From Micrasema longulum (taxonomy: Eukaryota; Arthropoda; Insecta; Trichoptera; Brachycentridae), in NCBI GenBank assembly GCA_022494885.1, contig JAGVSM010004956.1, positions 1-64,000 on the forward strand: 64,000 nt of DNA, read 5' to 3'. This document shows positions 11,352 through 21,955 of the stretch, piece by piece. Position 1 is the first letter of the stretch; every line of letters begins with the position of its first letter. The notes below the pieces were generated by a model that saw only the letters and a program-made list of their open reading frames with translations, did no database searches and had not been told where the DNA came from. Position numbers and translations under genes: made by a program.

Positions 11352-12566
11352 TAATAAAGAGCTATGTATAGCGTGTGAGCTCGCCAATATATGACAGTAA
11401 AAATTTTATTGTCTTTGAATTTCCTAGAGTTTTAACCATCGAAAACAAAAGAAGATTGCAAATCAAATCAACAGACAATGGAAATTTGATGTGTATTATT
11501 TTAATAGATTGTTTATAACAGAAAGAATACATAGAGAAATATGCATTTTTATTTTTTGTAATAAAAACAGTCTAGTAAATTCGAATAAATAAAAATACGC
11601 TTTATATTAACAATATTAATTAAAATGCAAAAATAACATTGAATACTTGAAAAATAAATATTATTGAGTGTTACAAACATAATTTAAAAAAACGGATAGC
11701 GATTAAAAGTAAAAACTATCTTTAGTTTAATTCTTATAGCGATAAAAACATAAACATTATAAAACAGGAATTATACAAATACAAAAATAATATTGTAACT
11801 AGGCGGCTACCTACACGGTTAAATTTCGAAACACCACGCAATTTCTTATCTCGGCTACGCTATGTAAAATGAAAAAAAATATATAAATTAATAATTTCAT
11901 CACGTCATGAAGTCGCCCCTGGGTAGCGCCTGCTAACGTCAATCAACAAAAACATCCTCGTTTTAATTACAATATTTCGGCTACGCCATGAATCTCTTTT
12001 TTTAAATAATTTCTCACGTCACAAAGTCGCCCCTGGGTAGCGCCTGCTAACGTCAATCAACAAAAACATCCTCGTTTTAATTACAATATTTCGGCTACGC
12101 CATGAATCTCCTTTTTTAAAATAATTTCTCACGTCACAAAGTCGCCCCTGGGTAGCGCCTGCTAACGTCAATCAACAAAACATCCTCGTTTTTATAACAG
12201 TATTTCGGCTACGCCATGAATTTCTTATAAAAAATGTCAAAACGTCACAAAGCCACTCTCTGAGTGTCGCTACTGACATCATTTACAAAACATAATTATT
12301 TGTGCTTTTTTCAGGTACGCAACATTTTTTTTTAAATACACCTACCTAACCGATAAAATACTATTAGTAATTAAACCAAGGTGTGCTTTAAAGTTCCGTA
12401 TGGCCAAATAATATTATTTATTATTAGAATATTATTGACATGTAGTTCAAGCATTGCTGCATTCACGTTGCTTTACTTCTGAGAGCTCAACTGCTATGTT
12501 TTTCTATGATTATGTTTAATGTCATCTGTCATGTATTGGCGAGCTCACAGGCTATACTTACGCCAT
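11352..12566. mobile_element. 1.2 kb TIR element with internal tandem repeats
   Basis: The left end TATAGCGTGTGAGCTCGCCA continuing to ATATATGACAG (about 11367-11397) is inverted at 12526-12560 (CTGTCATGTATTGGCGAGCT, then CACAGGCTATA), about 30 bp with few mismatches. The interior has no transposase frame and carries the tandem array listed separately. It is therefore a non-autonomous DNA transposon of unknown superfamily. Target duplication is not resolved. Confidence 0.7.
11815..12330. repeat. Tandem array, ~114-bp unit, four copies
   Basis: Units are anchored by GTCGCCCCTGGGTAGCGCCT at 11912, 12026 and 12141, with a diverged fourth at about 12252. Each ends with ATTTCGGCTACGCCATGAAT. Spacings are 114, 115 and about 111 bp. 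The three central units are nearly identical while the edge units are diverged, as expected for an array evolving by unequal exchange. It lies wholly inside the 1.2 kb TIR element. Confidence 0.9.
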
Positions 12567-12579
12567 AATAAATATATAG

Positions 12580-12655
12580 AGATCTCACCGGACAGAACCC
12601 GGAATCCTCATGCGTGAGACGAGCACCTCAATTATTTTATCGAGAGGGCTGCTTA
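12580..12655 (-). repeat. Degenerate SINE1 head
   Basis: CTCACCGGACAGAACCCGGA followed by TGCGTGAGACGAGCACC and GAGAGGGCTGC lines up with the SINE1 head on the minus strand, with many changes in the A-box region. There is no body. Confidence 0.55.
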
Positions 12656-14290
12656 TTTTTAATTACGTAAGCTTTGTTTCATAATTTAACTGTATTTTAT
12701 AAATTTAAAACACTGACTTTTAATAAATAGACCCGTTACTTTTGTACTAGCTATATTTAAAATAAAGCGAATTTTGTGTTGCCTTCAAAAATTGTAACAA
12801 ATTACGATACACATGCAATCATCAATATTAACACATACGTATTTCTCTAGATCGTTTGTGTTGTTTTGTTACCATTTATACGACACTGGCTGAGAGCTTT
12901 CAATAAAAATAAAATAGTTTATACTCTTTTTCCAAAAATTGCACTGTGTTTTTGAATGAATCGATATTAATGTTTTATTTTCCACAATTGCATATGACGG
13001 CATTTGTCTGCGCAGCGTTACGTCTGATCATGATGGAAGCCCATTAAGGAAGGAAGACACGAGATTCCATTTGCTTTGCGCTCATAAAGTGTCTATTTAA
13101 TTATACGAGTATGTCATAAAACAATAATAATTATTCGAATTCAAGTAGAATAAGTACATCCATTTGTATTTTACTTAACACTGAATATTTGATTGAATAA
13201 CGTCTTTTATGAAGTACATTAATTATTTTTTTTATGTAAAAATATCTAATGTAAAAACGTATTTTCAATTACATTTCTAATGAGAAATGCATTGAATTTT
13301 TTTTTTAAATTCAACGTTGTTCCCATACCAAATAAACATTTTAATTATTTTTTTAATATTAAACAAAAAAACATCTTTTAAATAAACATTTCAGGAATCG
13401 ATTTTATTTGTAAAACTAAGCATGCTATTCTTATACGTAGAAGTAGAAAAAAATCCACTTAATTATGTATCGATATTCAGAATTATTATTCAATATCTAC
13501 GATATTCACTTTTCTAAACAATGGCAATAATAGATTCAGAGATACTAAGCTATGCAATGAACGATGTCTCAGTAAGCTCTAGCTACCCTTTTTGAGTGTG
13601 GGTAAAGTATATAAGGGATGATATGTCTACGCCCTTTGAAGGTTAACCAAAACCAATACCTTCTTCTCTACTATTTTGAACAGCGTTATTACAAACCCTA
13701 TTAGATGTGAGGTTCTATCAAAAATATCGGTTGTCAAAAAATATATTGCGATGGTGCTTAACGGTATTTGAAATTCTGAAAAAATAAATTAAGTTTCAAT
13801 TCATTTTCTTCGTATCTAAACTTTACCGAACGTTTGTGTATATCCTCGCTTTCAACTAGACGCATAGTAGTTGATGTTGTTACACACATAATATAGTGAA
13901 TAATGTGATAGATTGTCCATGCTTGTCAAATGAAATAAACTTTAGGATTTGATTAAAGACCACCAGACTAAGTGCTTTCCACACAAAATCTTTTCAAACG
14001 AATTATGCTCAGTTCTCTCCATTAGTGCGATTTCATCTGAATGCCAATAAATTTAACTGTATTTTTTTATATTAAATCATTCGCCCGCTTTAATTACTTT
14101 AAAAATTGTGTCAAGCACAACATTTATCAGCAAAAACAATGTTGTAATTAGTCTCTTTTTTACTAGTTAATTTTTTATATTGATGAATGTACTTTTCAAA
14201 CAAAATACGCAAAACAAAAGTGTTCATTAGAAAAACTATTTATTTCGCGTATTTAAATGCAAAATACTCATGATATAGAGTTTTCTAGGA
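12656..14290. other. Long AT-rich stretch, no gene recognised
   Basis: No open frame above 60 codons with plausible composition and no repeat relation was noticed. This is one of the longest plain stretches in the window. Confidence 0.45.
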
Positions 14291-14317
14291 CCGTGAGAGT
14301 GATTCAGAATACCGCCC

Positions 14318-14432
14318 CTGGGGTGTTATTCTGAACCACTCTCGTGGCACGAGAAAACAGTTTATCTTGTGTATTTTGTACGTAAATACACGAGATAATA
14401 CGGCCACCAGAGCGTTTGGAATACCAGCCCTG
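14318..14432. mobile_element. MITE family C, 115 bp
   Basis: It starts CTGGGGTGTTATTCTGAACC and ends with the inverted relative GTTTGGAATACCAGCCCTG. The core has TGTATTTTGTACGTAAATAC. The copy at 38145-38258 has the same ends, core and length (114 bp). A further right-type end (GATTCAGAATACCGCCCCTG) directly abuts on the left at 14301-14320, making a hairpin 14291-14346, so a second truncated copy probably sits in inverted contact. Confidence 0.75.
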
Positions 14433-14650
14433 GTCGACAATTTGCAAAAAATATCGACAACACCACGTGACCAGCGAGGATTCAAACCTGGAAATCATAC
14501 ATCATCAGTCAGCATAATGATCGACGAGCCATGTTTTTGTGATTTCGAATTCAGTTAATTATATAAATATATTACGCTTTTTACTATTTATTTTATCTAT
14601 GTTTAATTAAAAATCTAGTATGTCGTAGGTAAAATGCTAATTTATTTTAT

Positions 14651-15421
14651 ATCTTGCAGATATCATCATCATCATCAGCCGTCTCTTGTCCAATGTTGTA
14701 CATAGGCCTCCCCCTTTAGTCTCCATATTTCCCTATCCTGAGCCAACCGCATCCAACCACTTCCTGCAACTCGTCTTATGTCATCAGACCACCTTGTCTG
14801 AGGCCTGCCGACACTTCTTCTACCCGTTCTGGGTCGCCATTCCAGGACTTTTTTGGTCCATCTAGAATCTGTGATTATGGCTATATGACCAGCCCAGCTC
14901 CATTTCTGGTTGGCAGCCCTTTGGACCACATCGGTGATCTTTGTTCTCGCTCTAATCCATGTATTGGTTTTTCTGTCTCTCAACGAAATACCCAGCATTC
15001 TCCTTTCCATGGCTCTCTGTGTCACTGATAATTTGTGTAATATTTTTTTCGTGAACACAAAAGTTTCACAGCCATATGTCAGTACAGGGAGAACACAAGC
15101 ATCAAAAAGTTTCTTTTTTAAGTAAATTAAATACTTCGGAAATTTTAGGATATATGAGAGCTTACCAAAGGCAGCCCATGCTAAACCTCGCCTTCTTTCT
15201 ATTTCTACCTCTTGATTATCTTTGCCGAGGTTTATTTCATGTCCTATGTATATATAACTATCAATCTTTTCTATTATTTCTCCATTTACTAAGATGTTAC
15301 ATGGTTGGTTTGCATAACTCATTACTTTAGTTTTGAAGCATTCATTTTCAAGCCTATTTTCAGGGATGCTGTATTAACTTCGTTTATCATGTTTTCGAGT
15401 TCTTTCTCATCTTGCAGATAT
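14651..15421 (-). mobile_element. 5'-truncated RTE-like LINE insertion with 13-bp TSD
   Basis: The insertion is bounded by the exact 13-mer ATCTTGCAGATAT at 14651-14663 and 15409-15421. On the minus strand it contains the C-terminal part of an RTE-like polyprotein and ends in a short (GAT)n tail just before the left duplicate. RTE-clade elements are known for short trinucleotide tails instead of poly(A). The preserved target duplication implies a fairly recent insertion compared with the other LINE pieces here. Confidence 0.85.
14675..15418 (-). pseudogene. RTE-like LINE ORF, C-terminal part
   Basis: This is the region downstream of the reverse-transcriptase catalytic core of an RTE-like non-LTR retrotransposon. 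The 215-codon open frame 14675-15322 shows, in order: YIYIGHEINL, EIERRRGLAWAAFGKL, VLPVLTYGCETF, AMERRMLGISLRDRKTN, KWSWAGHIA, DSRWTKKVLEWRPRTGRR, then GRPQTRWSDDIRR and the stop. These blocks are typical of the family. Upstream (15323-15418) the reading continues as ELENMINEVNTASLKIGLKM but is out of frame by one lost base near ACTAAAGTAATG. The endonuclease and catalytic FADD box are absent because of 5' truncation, so it cannot act on its own. Confidence 0.9.
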
Positions 15422-16470
15422 AAAGTCCTGAAATGAATTAGGCATTGTATCATATAATTAAATTATTTATCCAAATACGCGAGTCTTTCACTTCAATAAC
15501 TCATTATGCTCTGCATTTCTGTCATTGTACAGAACCAGTGTGACCCTACACCATGTCTCTAGTCTCTACTGCTGCGGTTATTTGGTGGCAATGTTTGTGC
15601 ACGTTCAAAAGATCGGAAGTTCGTTAAGCAAATTTCTAGAATGTCTTAAATTAAATCAACTTTTATTAGAATCGTTTAATCTGATGCACCAAACCGTTGC
15701 AACAATATATTTTGTGTGATACGTAAGTATATTTATTAATAAGTTTATATGTGCAAGCTTTATGTGCCCACTAGAAAACAGCTTTATAATAACGTTTGAA
15801 AACAATTATGTGTATTTAACATTTTGTACATTTTCTTGAGTTTTAAATTTTGAATAATTTTCCTATTGATCAATCTGTTTTTGGTAAGCTGAAAGATATT
15901 TTTCTCTGCGATTACTCCACTAAAGGACCAAAATAGACATATTTTTGTACTTGAAGTTTTAAATAAATAAATATTTTTAATAGTTTTATATGGTTTTTGA
16001 AACATTGTTTTAGAAATAATGTTTTTAATATCTAATGTCAATGATTTCTACTAATTTTAGCATCAATATGAAAAATATAATTAAATTAAATGACCCTCTT
16101 AAACCAGTAAAAAAAATGTTTAGAATTGCATATTCCTTTCTCAAAAATGTTCTTCATATGTTTTGTACTATGTAAAAGTTTATATAAACTCCCCAAGACT
16201 TGTATACAAACTTTGAGGCATGCTTCAAATGTTTTCTACTTCACTGGTAAGTAAAAACAAATTTAATAAAGTTTTTGGATAGGTAAAATTAATTGCTAAT
16301 AAAGGTTTCACCTACTTTACTCGACAAAAATTTACGGATGAAAAAATTTAAGAAAAATGAGTATTTTATTTAGTTAAAAAAAATATACAAAAAGAGTGAC
16401 TATATATATCTCTTTGTCTAAAAAAAACTCTTATAAGGAAAAACCATTTGTTTGTTTTTACAGTTTTAAA
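15422..16470. other. AT-rich spacer, nothing recognised
   Basis: Open frames at 15525-15719, 15784-16041 and part of 16396-16626 are low-complexity and not recognisable. No repeat relation was noticed. Confidence 0.45.
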
Positions 16471-16735
16471 TTGAAAAGGCTCTATGAAATACTGTCGAGT
16501 GTAAGAAAATATTTTTTTGTACTAATTACTAGCTTAAAAAATATTTGTATTTTTATAATTTTAAATTCCTGCGAAAACGGTTCATTGCATTGGCTACTAA
16601 TACGTCACGATTCGATTAAATTTTGAACTTTGTTTGTAACTGTCTAAATTTAAATAAAACATCCTCTCGAACCTTGACGTCACAATTGTCATGGCCAAAC
16701 ATCTCGCGTTTTTGTAGGGAAATTTTTCCATTTAT
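16471..16735 (+). repeat. Repeat D, copy 1, first part
   Basis: It begins CTCTATGAAATACTGTC and contains TAATACGTCACGATT, CTTGACGTCACAATTG and GGCCAAACATCTCGCGTTTT. The same order occurs at 23741-24135 and, inverted, at 63431-63826. The copy is interrupted after about 16735 and resumes at 17350. Nature unknown; no terminal repeats seen. Confidence 0.75.
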
Positions 16736-16740
16736 TATGA

Positions 16741-16900
16741 TATATGTATTTATTTTTTTACAATATACATAAGAGGTAAAACAGGGTATTAAAAAAATAA
16801 ATTACATAGCAATAAAATATATATTAACAGTAAGAATAGTTAATGAAAATCCCACAAAGGCATGGCCTGTTCGTGGGTATACAAGAAATGTTTATGAATT
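16741..16900 (-). mobile_element. LINE 3' tail-like fragment
   Basis: TATGTATTTATTTTTTTACA is followed at about 16846 by AATCCCACAAAGGCATGGCC. A relative lies at 40785-40920 (AATCCTACAGAGGCATGGCC). Read on the minus strand both look like the 3' end of a non-LTR element. It is part of the 615-bp insert that splits repeat D. Confidence 0.5.
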
Positions 16901-17179
16901 TTTGGCTACTTTAATAAATCGACGGGTATAATATTTTTGTATAAAATATGAAAAAGAAAAGAAAATATTCTGTAAAAGATTAGGAGGTACTGTTTTATTT
17001 TTTAGCATTTAAAAAAGGAAAAAAAAACCTTTAAATATTCCATATTATTAAAAATAAAATATATCATAGAAAAAATAGTTAGTACTTTAATTTTAAGTGC
17101 GTGATTTTTAAATTAAGGAAAAATTTGAAAATTTTGGAATAACGAAATATTTTCAGTGAAAAACGTTTTTTTTTTATAT

Positions 17180-17330
17180 CTGTGGCTAGTTTTGTGGACT
17201 CACGGATCAAAAGTCCAAGATTCGCACCCCGTTCTACCATATCTTGATTACCATTTTCTAATATCGAGTTATTAACAACTCGAAAATGTCCACCAAAATT
17301 GAAATATTTTTGTAAAAAATTTTTAATGTT
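17180..17330 (+). repeat. SINE3 copy inside repeat D
   Basis: The head has TATCTGTGGCTAGTTTTGTG and B-box-like AAGATTCGCACCCC; the body has GAGTTATTAACAACTCG and CACCAAAATTGAAATATTTT. It lies in the segment interrupting repeat D copy 1. Confidence 0.8.
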
Positions 17331-17349
17331 TCTTTTTTATTAAAAAAAA

Positions 17350-17478
17350 GAAATTCAGAAAATATTTCTCGACAATATCTATATTGATTTTGAAAATACA
17401 ATTATTTTTCTAAATCTATTTCACATATTTTTATCAGTATTCGTAGTAAATTAATTTTTCTATTGTTTTAAGTCAAAG
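17350..17478 (+). repeat. Repeat D, copy 1, second part
   Basis: ATTTCTCGACAATATCTATA and GATTTTGAAAATACAATTAT continue exactly where the first part stops, as judged from the uninterrupted copies at 23.7 and 63.4 kb. Confidence 0.75.
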
Positions 17479-17640
17479 ATATCCAATATCTTGCTAGTTG
17501 AAGTCGGGAATAAAGGAACAAGAAATTTTAAGATTATTTATACGCTGGGTAAGAAAGGGTAAGAGCCTCAGATGTACAAGTATTTTTATAGGGCAGTCCA
17601 TCCTTATGATTTACTTCTCAAAATATCTCATAACAATTTA

Positions 17641-18451
17641 ACGTAGTTATGCAGAAAGTAGCCAGCCATAGAAAAGTGAAACTGTAATAATAGCACCTTT
17701 GTAAAGAGTAAATAATCAAATCTACGCAACAGTTCGAATGATTTTGACTTTAAAAAACGATAAACATTGAATACATCAGTGTTTTAATATATATTACAAA
17801 CAAGAATCTTATTATGTAGGTATTTGATCAGTTTTAGTGATTCTCAAAGTACCGTAAGATTATTCTAGTGCTGTGGGTGTTTTCTGCAAATTGAGAAATC
17901 GTGACCATAGAACAAGGTATTCTTTGGCTTTTTCATGGAACTAAGATATTGAGGTTTGAAGTTTTGATTCGTGATTATTCAGTTATTTCTTGAATATTTG
18001 ACATTCCAAGTATTTAACTCACCTCTTAACTTATTGTTGATATGTTTTAAAAGATTATTCAATAAATGCAGCAAATTTAGTTAAAATAGTTTGCATGGCT
18101 GCCCCAAAAAAGCTAATAAAATCTTGTTCTCTAAAACAAATATTTATGGATTTAAATAGAACTTTTTGCCTAGCTGTTTCCTAAAGAACAAGGTATTCTA
18201 ACACGTTTTTAATAAAGTTTTAAATATCATTTCAGTAGAGAAAAAAATATGCAAAGGGTATTTTTTTTCAAAAATGACAGATGATACCTTGTTGTTCTAT
18301 GGTCGACTTTTAGAAGGTGAGTATTTTGTATGAAAGTGGTCTGGCTGTTTTTAGCAGAACATAGAATTGACCTTACTGCATCCGATAACATAAATATCTC
18401 ATTTTTTTCAAAATCGTGGACTGGCTGCTTTCTGCATAACTACGTTCAATT
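17641..18451. mobile_element. TIR element family E, copy 1, with nested insert
   Basis: The left end ACGTAGTTATGCAGAAAGTA continues with GCCAGCC; the right end is its inverted form (GGCTGCTTTCTGCATAACTA continuing CGT). Copy 2 at 25245-25690 is about 440 bp and shares the interior (AAACAAGAATCTTATTATGT, GTGGGTGTTTTCTGCAAATT). This copy is longer because of a nested element at about 17900-18304. There is no coding capacity, so it is a MITE of unassigned superfamily. The 74-codon frame 18330-18554 is fortuitous. Confidence 0.85.
17900..18304. mobile_element. Nested TIR element inside family E copy
   Basis: TGACCATAGAACAAGGTAT at the left is inverted as ATACCTTGTTGTTCTATGGT at the right. The segment is absent from the otherwise parallel copy at 25.2 kb, where AGAAATGACG runs directly towards AGAAGGTG. 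A third AGAACAAGGTATTCT lies inside at about 18184. This gives an insertion order: family E first, this element later. Confidence 0.75.
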
Positions 18452-18722
18452 TATCATGTTCCATAGAATTGTAACGCAAGCTCCCAAAAATGGGCATCTT
18501 TTTCAGCCTATAAGAGAACCTGCTATTATAAACGATTGCGGTAATTGTTGTTAAATGGTATTTTAAAAACATAACCTAAAATATTATTATTCCCATCATT
18601 ATTATTCCCATCCCTTCTACTCAATTCCTTGGTGCTCACAGCGCCAGCGCCCCTAGAGGCAAAATTTGCTTTACCATTATGTGGATATGATATGACATAA
18701 GTCTACATAGAATAAAATTTAT
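18452..18722. other. Spacer, nothing recognised
   Basis: It contains a small, less AT-rich patch (CACAGCGCCAGCGCCCC near 18640) but no recognisable feature. Confidence 0.4.
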
Positions 18723-18890
18723 TGCCAAATATAAAAGACTCAAAATGTAAAACAAATTTTAGAATAAAAATAACTGCACATACAAAAAGTGTAGGGAGAG
18801 ATTTTTTTGAAAAATATATGTAAATCAAAACACGTAGTACTTTATATAATTAATACACGTATTATTTTATTTTTATGTATTTGAGGAAAA
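18723..18890 (+). mobile_element. LINE 3'-region fragment (family of 26.6-27.6 kb)
   Basis: AAGACTCAAAATGTAAAACA through GAAAAATATATGTAAATCAA and CGTAGTACTTTATATAATT parallels 27050-27215 almost base for base. In that copy it encodes the last codons of the LINE protein and the start of the 3' untranslated region. Confidence 0.75.
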
Positions 18891-18911
18891 TTTTCATTTT
18901 TTAATATGGTA

Positions 18912-19075
18912 AATCAGGTTATGGTTCCGTGGCTAATATTGCGGACTCAGGAATCAAAATTCTGAGGTTCAAAACCTACTCTAACCCAACTTGATTTTTA
19001 TTTTATTTAAGTGAGCTATTTACAACTCTAAGAATTGAAATTTTTGGATAATTCGAAAGAATGCAAATATATATA
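18912..19075 (+). repeat. SINE3 copy
   Basis: AATCAGGTTATGGTTCCGTG, then B-box-like GAGGTTCAAAACC; body GTGAGCTATTTACAACTC and AATTGAAATTTTTGG. It is more diverged than the 8.6 and 11.2 kb copies. Confidence 0.8.
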
Positions 19076-19099
19076 TTTTTTAATGTGTTGTTTATCAAA

Positions 19100-19480
19100 T
19101 TCGTACGAAGTTTTCTTGTCATTTGAATTATTTAATACCAAAAACGCGTACGACTTTTGCTCAGAGAAATTTTCTCTTTTGTGGCCCCAGAAGTGTTCAA
19201 TATACTGGATGAATACATTAAATTCTCCAAAACGAAAGCCATTTTCAGGTGAAGTGTACAAGTTTGGTTTTTGTCTAAGGGAAGAGACCATTGCAGGAGA
19301 CTGCTGCGAGACGTTGCATAGATTTATATAGTATTAAGCGTGTTGTCCAGATGTTTATTGAAATCTATGTTAATTTAGTAATTTTTATTTTTAGTATTCT
19401 TGCATTCGTGCTTCTACTTTCCATTATGTTGTATCTCAACTCAACACAGGACTCTTGGCTTCATAAAGTTAGGGATATGT
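19100..19480 (+). repeat. Repeat U, copy 1
   Basis: Signature stretches are TTTTGTGGCCCCAGAAGTG, GTCTAAGGGAAGAGACCATT, GAGACTGCTGCGAGACGT and, about 120 bp on, CATTATGTTGTATCTCAACT then ACTCTTGGCTTCAT. They recur in order at 21470-21955 and in part at 60050-60266. Overlapping frames on both strands (19028-19331) come from this repeat and are not a recognised protein. No terminal repeats were seen. Confidence 0.65.
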
Positions 19481-20344
19481 CATTATTCTTTTGTAATATG
19501 TATATTTGTATGAATATATAAATAAATTTAATTTTGGTTCAAAAGTTCACGCTTTCGTGTTTCTTAATAACTCGATTTTTTTTATTAAAATGGCTTATAA
19601 TCTTATATTTTCTACCAAGTTAATACTTCAGTGTAAGTGAAAAAATATATTTAAAATAAATAAATGAAGTATGAAAGCACTTGTCGTTTAAAATTTATTT
19701 GCTGTAATCAACTTATTTCTTTTGTAAATGTGTGGTAAATGATCCTCGAAGTTAAATACCAAATATATTCGACGCAAACGTCTAAATTCGCCCTAAGATA
19801 ACCACCTTGTTTTTAATACCCAGGCCGATAGTATATTTGGTATTAATATTACACAGAGTGTTAAATAATCACTTTTATCTAGATTTTTTTATTAATTCCT
19901 AATATTTTTACTATTATATCTATTAAATAAAACACTCGTTACAATCAAATGTTTTTATTCAAGCTCTTTTGAAAGGGGGGTTTGATAATACGCCAACAAG
20001 TAAGATTTATAGATTTAGGGAGTATCGACTGAACTCCAGTAGCATCTATTGTATTAGTAAGAATTGTGAATTAAATTTACCTAAAAGCAAAAGGTTGGAA
20101 AGAAAGCCTATTTCTTCATGTGAGATTGTTTTAACAAATTTACCGTTTTCAATGATATGGAAACTCATCTAGTTATTACAAGTTTAGTTTATAATTATAT
20201 AATTCATCAGGCTATTCAATATTCAGATATTAATTCTACATGTGTTTACTCCAATTACATAGCAAAACATATTTTCCTCGAGAAAAGTAAAATAAACCGA
20301 TTATCTAAGGAAGGATAATGATTAAATATTCAACAAAATTAATT
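19481..20344. other. AT-rich spacer
   Basis: Apart from the inverted repeat listed at 19755-19850, no feature is recognised. The 67-codon frame at 19969-20172 has no known domain. Confidence 0.45.
19755..19850. repeat. Short inverted repeat, possible mini-MITE
   Basis: TTAAATACCAAATATATTCG and its inverted relative TATATTTGGTATTAAT face each other about 95 bp apart with a less AT-rich centre. Size and structure fit a very small MITE or a simple hairpin. Only one copy was noticed. Confidence 0.5.
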
Positions 20345-20720
20345 ATTTATTTTACAGTTTTTTTTGCAAAAATAAGTATTCATATTTGATACTAGGGAAT
20401 CTATATAAAACTAGTTAATTAAAAAATACGTACGGAGCGTCCTCTGTTTAGGATAGTCTCCACATAACATGACTCAGCCTGTTCGAAGATAGAGATTATT
20501 TTATATTTTAAAGTGTAAGTAGTTTTACACTTATATAACAATAACAAAAAACCAAAAATTTCTTAATTATAAATGCATGGCTTATTAAATATAATAATAT
20601 TATAATAATTATTGAATAAATATATTGAGTACATATGTGCTAAAAATACATACATTGATCTGCAAAGTAGTTAGGCTTGTCAATTATACTATTTTAAATG
20701 AGAAAAATCAACATATTTCT
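20345..20720 (-). mobile_element. LINE 3' end (family of 26.6-27.6 kb)
   Basis: On the minus strand it carries GAACAGGCTGAGTCATGTTA, CAGAGGACGCTCCGTACG and TTTTATATAGATTCCCTAGT, matching 27407-27560 in order. It is only 3' untranslated sequence, so it is a severely 5'-truncated insertion. Confidence 0.75.
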
Positions 20721-21469
20721 CTTATTGTTCCGTATTGGCTTCATTAAACCAATGGTTTTTAAAAGGCACTTTCGTCCATAAATGTTAGTTCAGAGATAAT
20801 TAAAAAAAACTGTGTCCCACCTGATATAAGCGATAAAGTGAGAATTTTTTTGTACTGCCTTGTATAACTATGATGAAAACAGCTGGTGGTCATTGAAACA
20901 TTTATTTATACTTTTTAAAAACTGTAGTGGACTTGGGTTGTTTTAAAAATCAACCCAAGATTTACCATGGAAATAACCATTTTATTGTTTAAAATGGTAT
21001 CATGGGTACATTTATAAATGTTTATGTTATTTAAATCTAGCGAGGATGGGTATATACACTTGATTAAGTTTTAAGTATCTTATTTATGTATTTATATTTA
21101 TTCGTGTAAATCTGAACTTGTCCATCAGACCAAGACCAACCGTATTGAACCCAAGACGTTAACTCGGACGAAATCGGATGAAATATTCAATGCAACGTTT
21201 TGGCAGACATTAATTAAATCCCCGCCATGGAGACGTGAAGAACATAGCAACATGACCGATAAAGAGACCACAGGGCGTCTGGGCGTAGTAACACCGGTCA
21301 ATTCCAGCGTATGGTCCAATAAGTCAGTTCAACTCAGCATGTTGTATATTATTCGCCATGTTATAAATACAAATTGAGCGCCAACCTCTTTTTTTTATCA
21401 ATCTCCAACTTGGGTAGGAGCTCTTCTCCAAAAACTTTCAAAATCCTACAACTTAATACCTAAAACACT
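20721..21469. other. AT-rich spacer with small hairpins
   Basis: CTTGGGTTG and CAACCCAAG at 20932-20959 form a 9-bp stem, and ACCATTTTATTGTTTAAAAT near 20977 a second. The 64-codon minus frame at 21125-21319 is in a less AT-rich patch (21115-21310) but is unrecognised. Confidence 0.4.
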
Positions 21470-21955
21470 CACAGCTTTCGCTTAAATATTTTTTTGTATT
21501 GTGGCCACAAAAGTGATCTATGTTTCAGATAAACATTCTTATCAAAAGCCATCGAGAGAAATATTCAGAGCTAGATTTCGTCTAAGGGAAGAGACCATTG
21601 CGGGACACTGCTGCGAGACATTTATTTATTATTTATAAAAATATTGATAGTTGAGTGATATTATTTATTATTGATAGTTAATTTATTATTGACCAGCCAT
21701 TGACAGATCATAAGCCCTGTTAATGCCTAGACTTTTAAATTACCTTCTCTTAAATGTTCTTTATCTCTGTAGTAATATGTTAATGATAATAATACGTTGC
21801 ACACACAGTGCAGTGCTGTTGTTTCGGTAATGTAAAATTGAGGACATATTTTTTTTTTGGTTTTTTTAAATAATCTGTATGCTTTCACTTTCCATTGCGT
21901 TGTTTTCCAACTCAACCTAGGGCATTTGGTCTCATGGGTTTAAGTTTAAGTTACT
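21470..21955 (+). repeat. Repeat U, copy 2, interrupted
   Basis: TTGTGGCCACAAAAGTG, GTCTAAGGGAAGAGACCATT and GACACTGCTGCGAGACAT match copy 1. The tail end resumes at about 21880 (CATTGCGTTGTTTTCCAACT, then GCATTTGGTCTCATG). Between them lies the right half of a MITE-A element. Confidence 0.65.
21693..21785. mobile_element. MITE family A, right half
   Basis: ACCAGCCATTGACAGATCAT, AAGCCCTGTTAATGCCTAGA and TTCTCTTAAATGTTC plus the terminal TCTGTAGTAATATG form the right arm only. The left arm is missing. It sits inside repeat U copy 2. Confidence 0.75.

Noticed and set aside
11912..12275. CRISPR-like array
   Set aside because: The ~114-bp units are contiguous tandem repeats without unique spacers, inside a eukaryotic transposon-like element.
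12656..14290. Hidden exons in the long plain stretch
   Set aside because: No frame with plausible codon composition or splice-bounded conservation could be recognised by eye. RNA evidence would be needed.
16670..16685. Functional CRE (GACGTCA) regulatory site
   Set aside because: The motif is part of repeat D and is lost in the copy at 63.4 kb. There is no promoter context.
19028..19331. Overlapping 87- and 98-residue frames on both strands
   Set aside because: Both lie in repeat U, have no recognised domain, and the register is not kept open in the copy at 21.5 kb.
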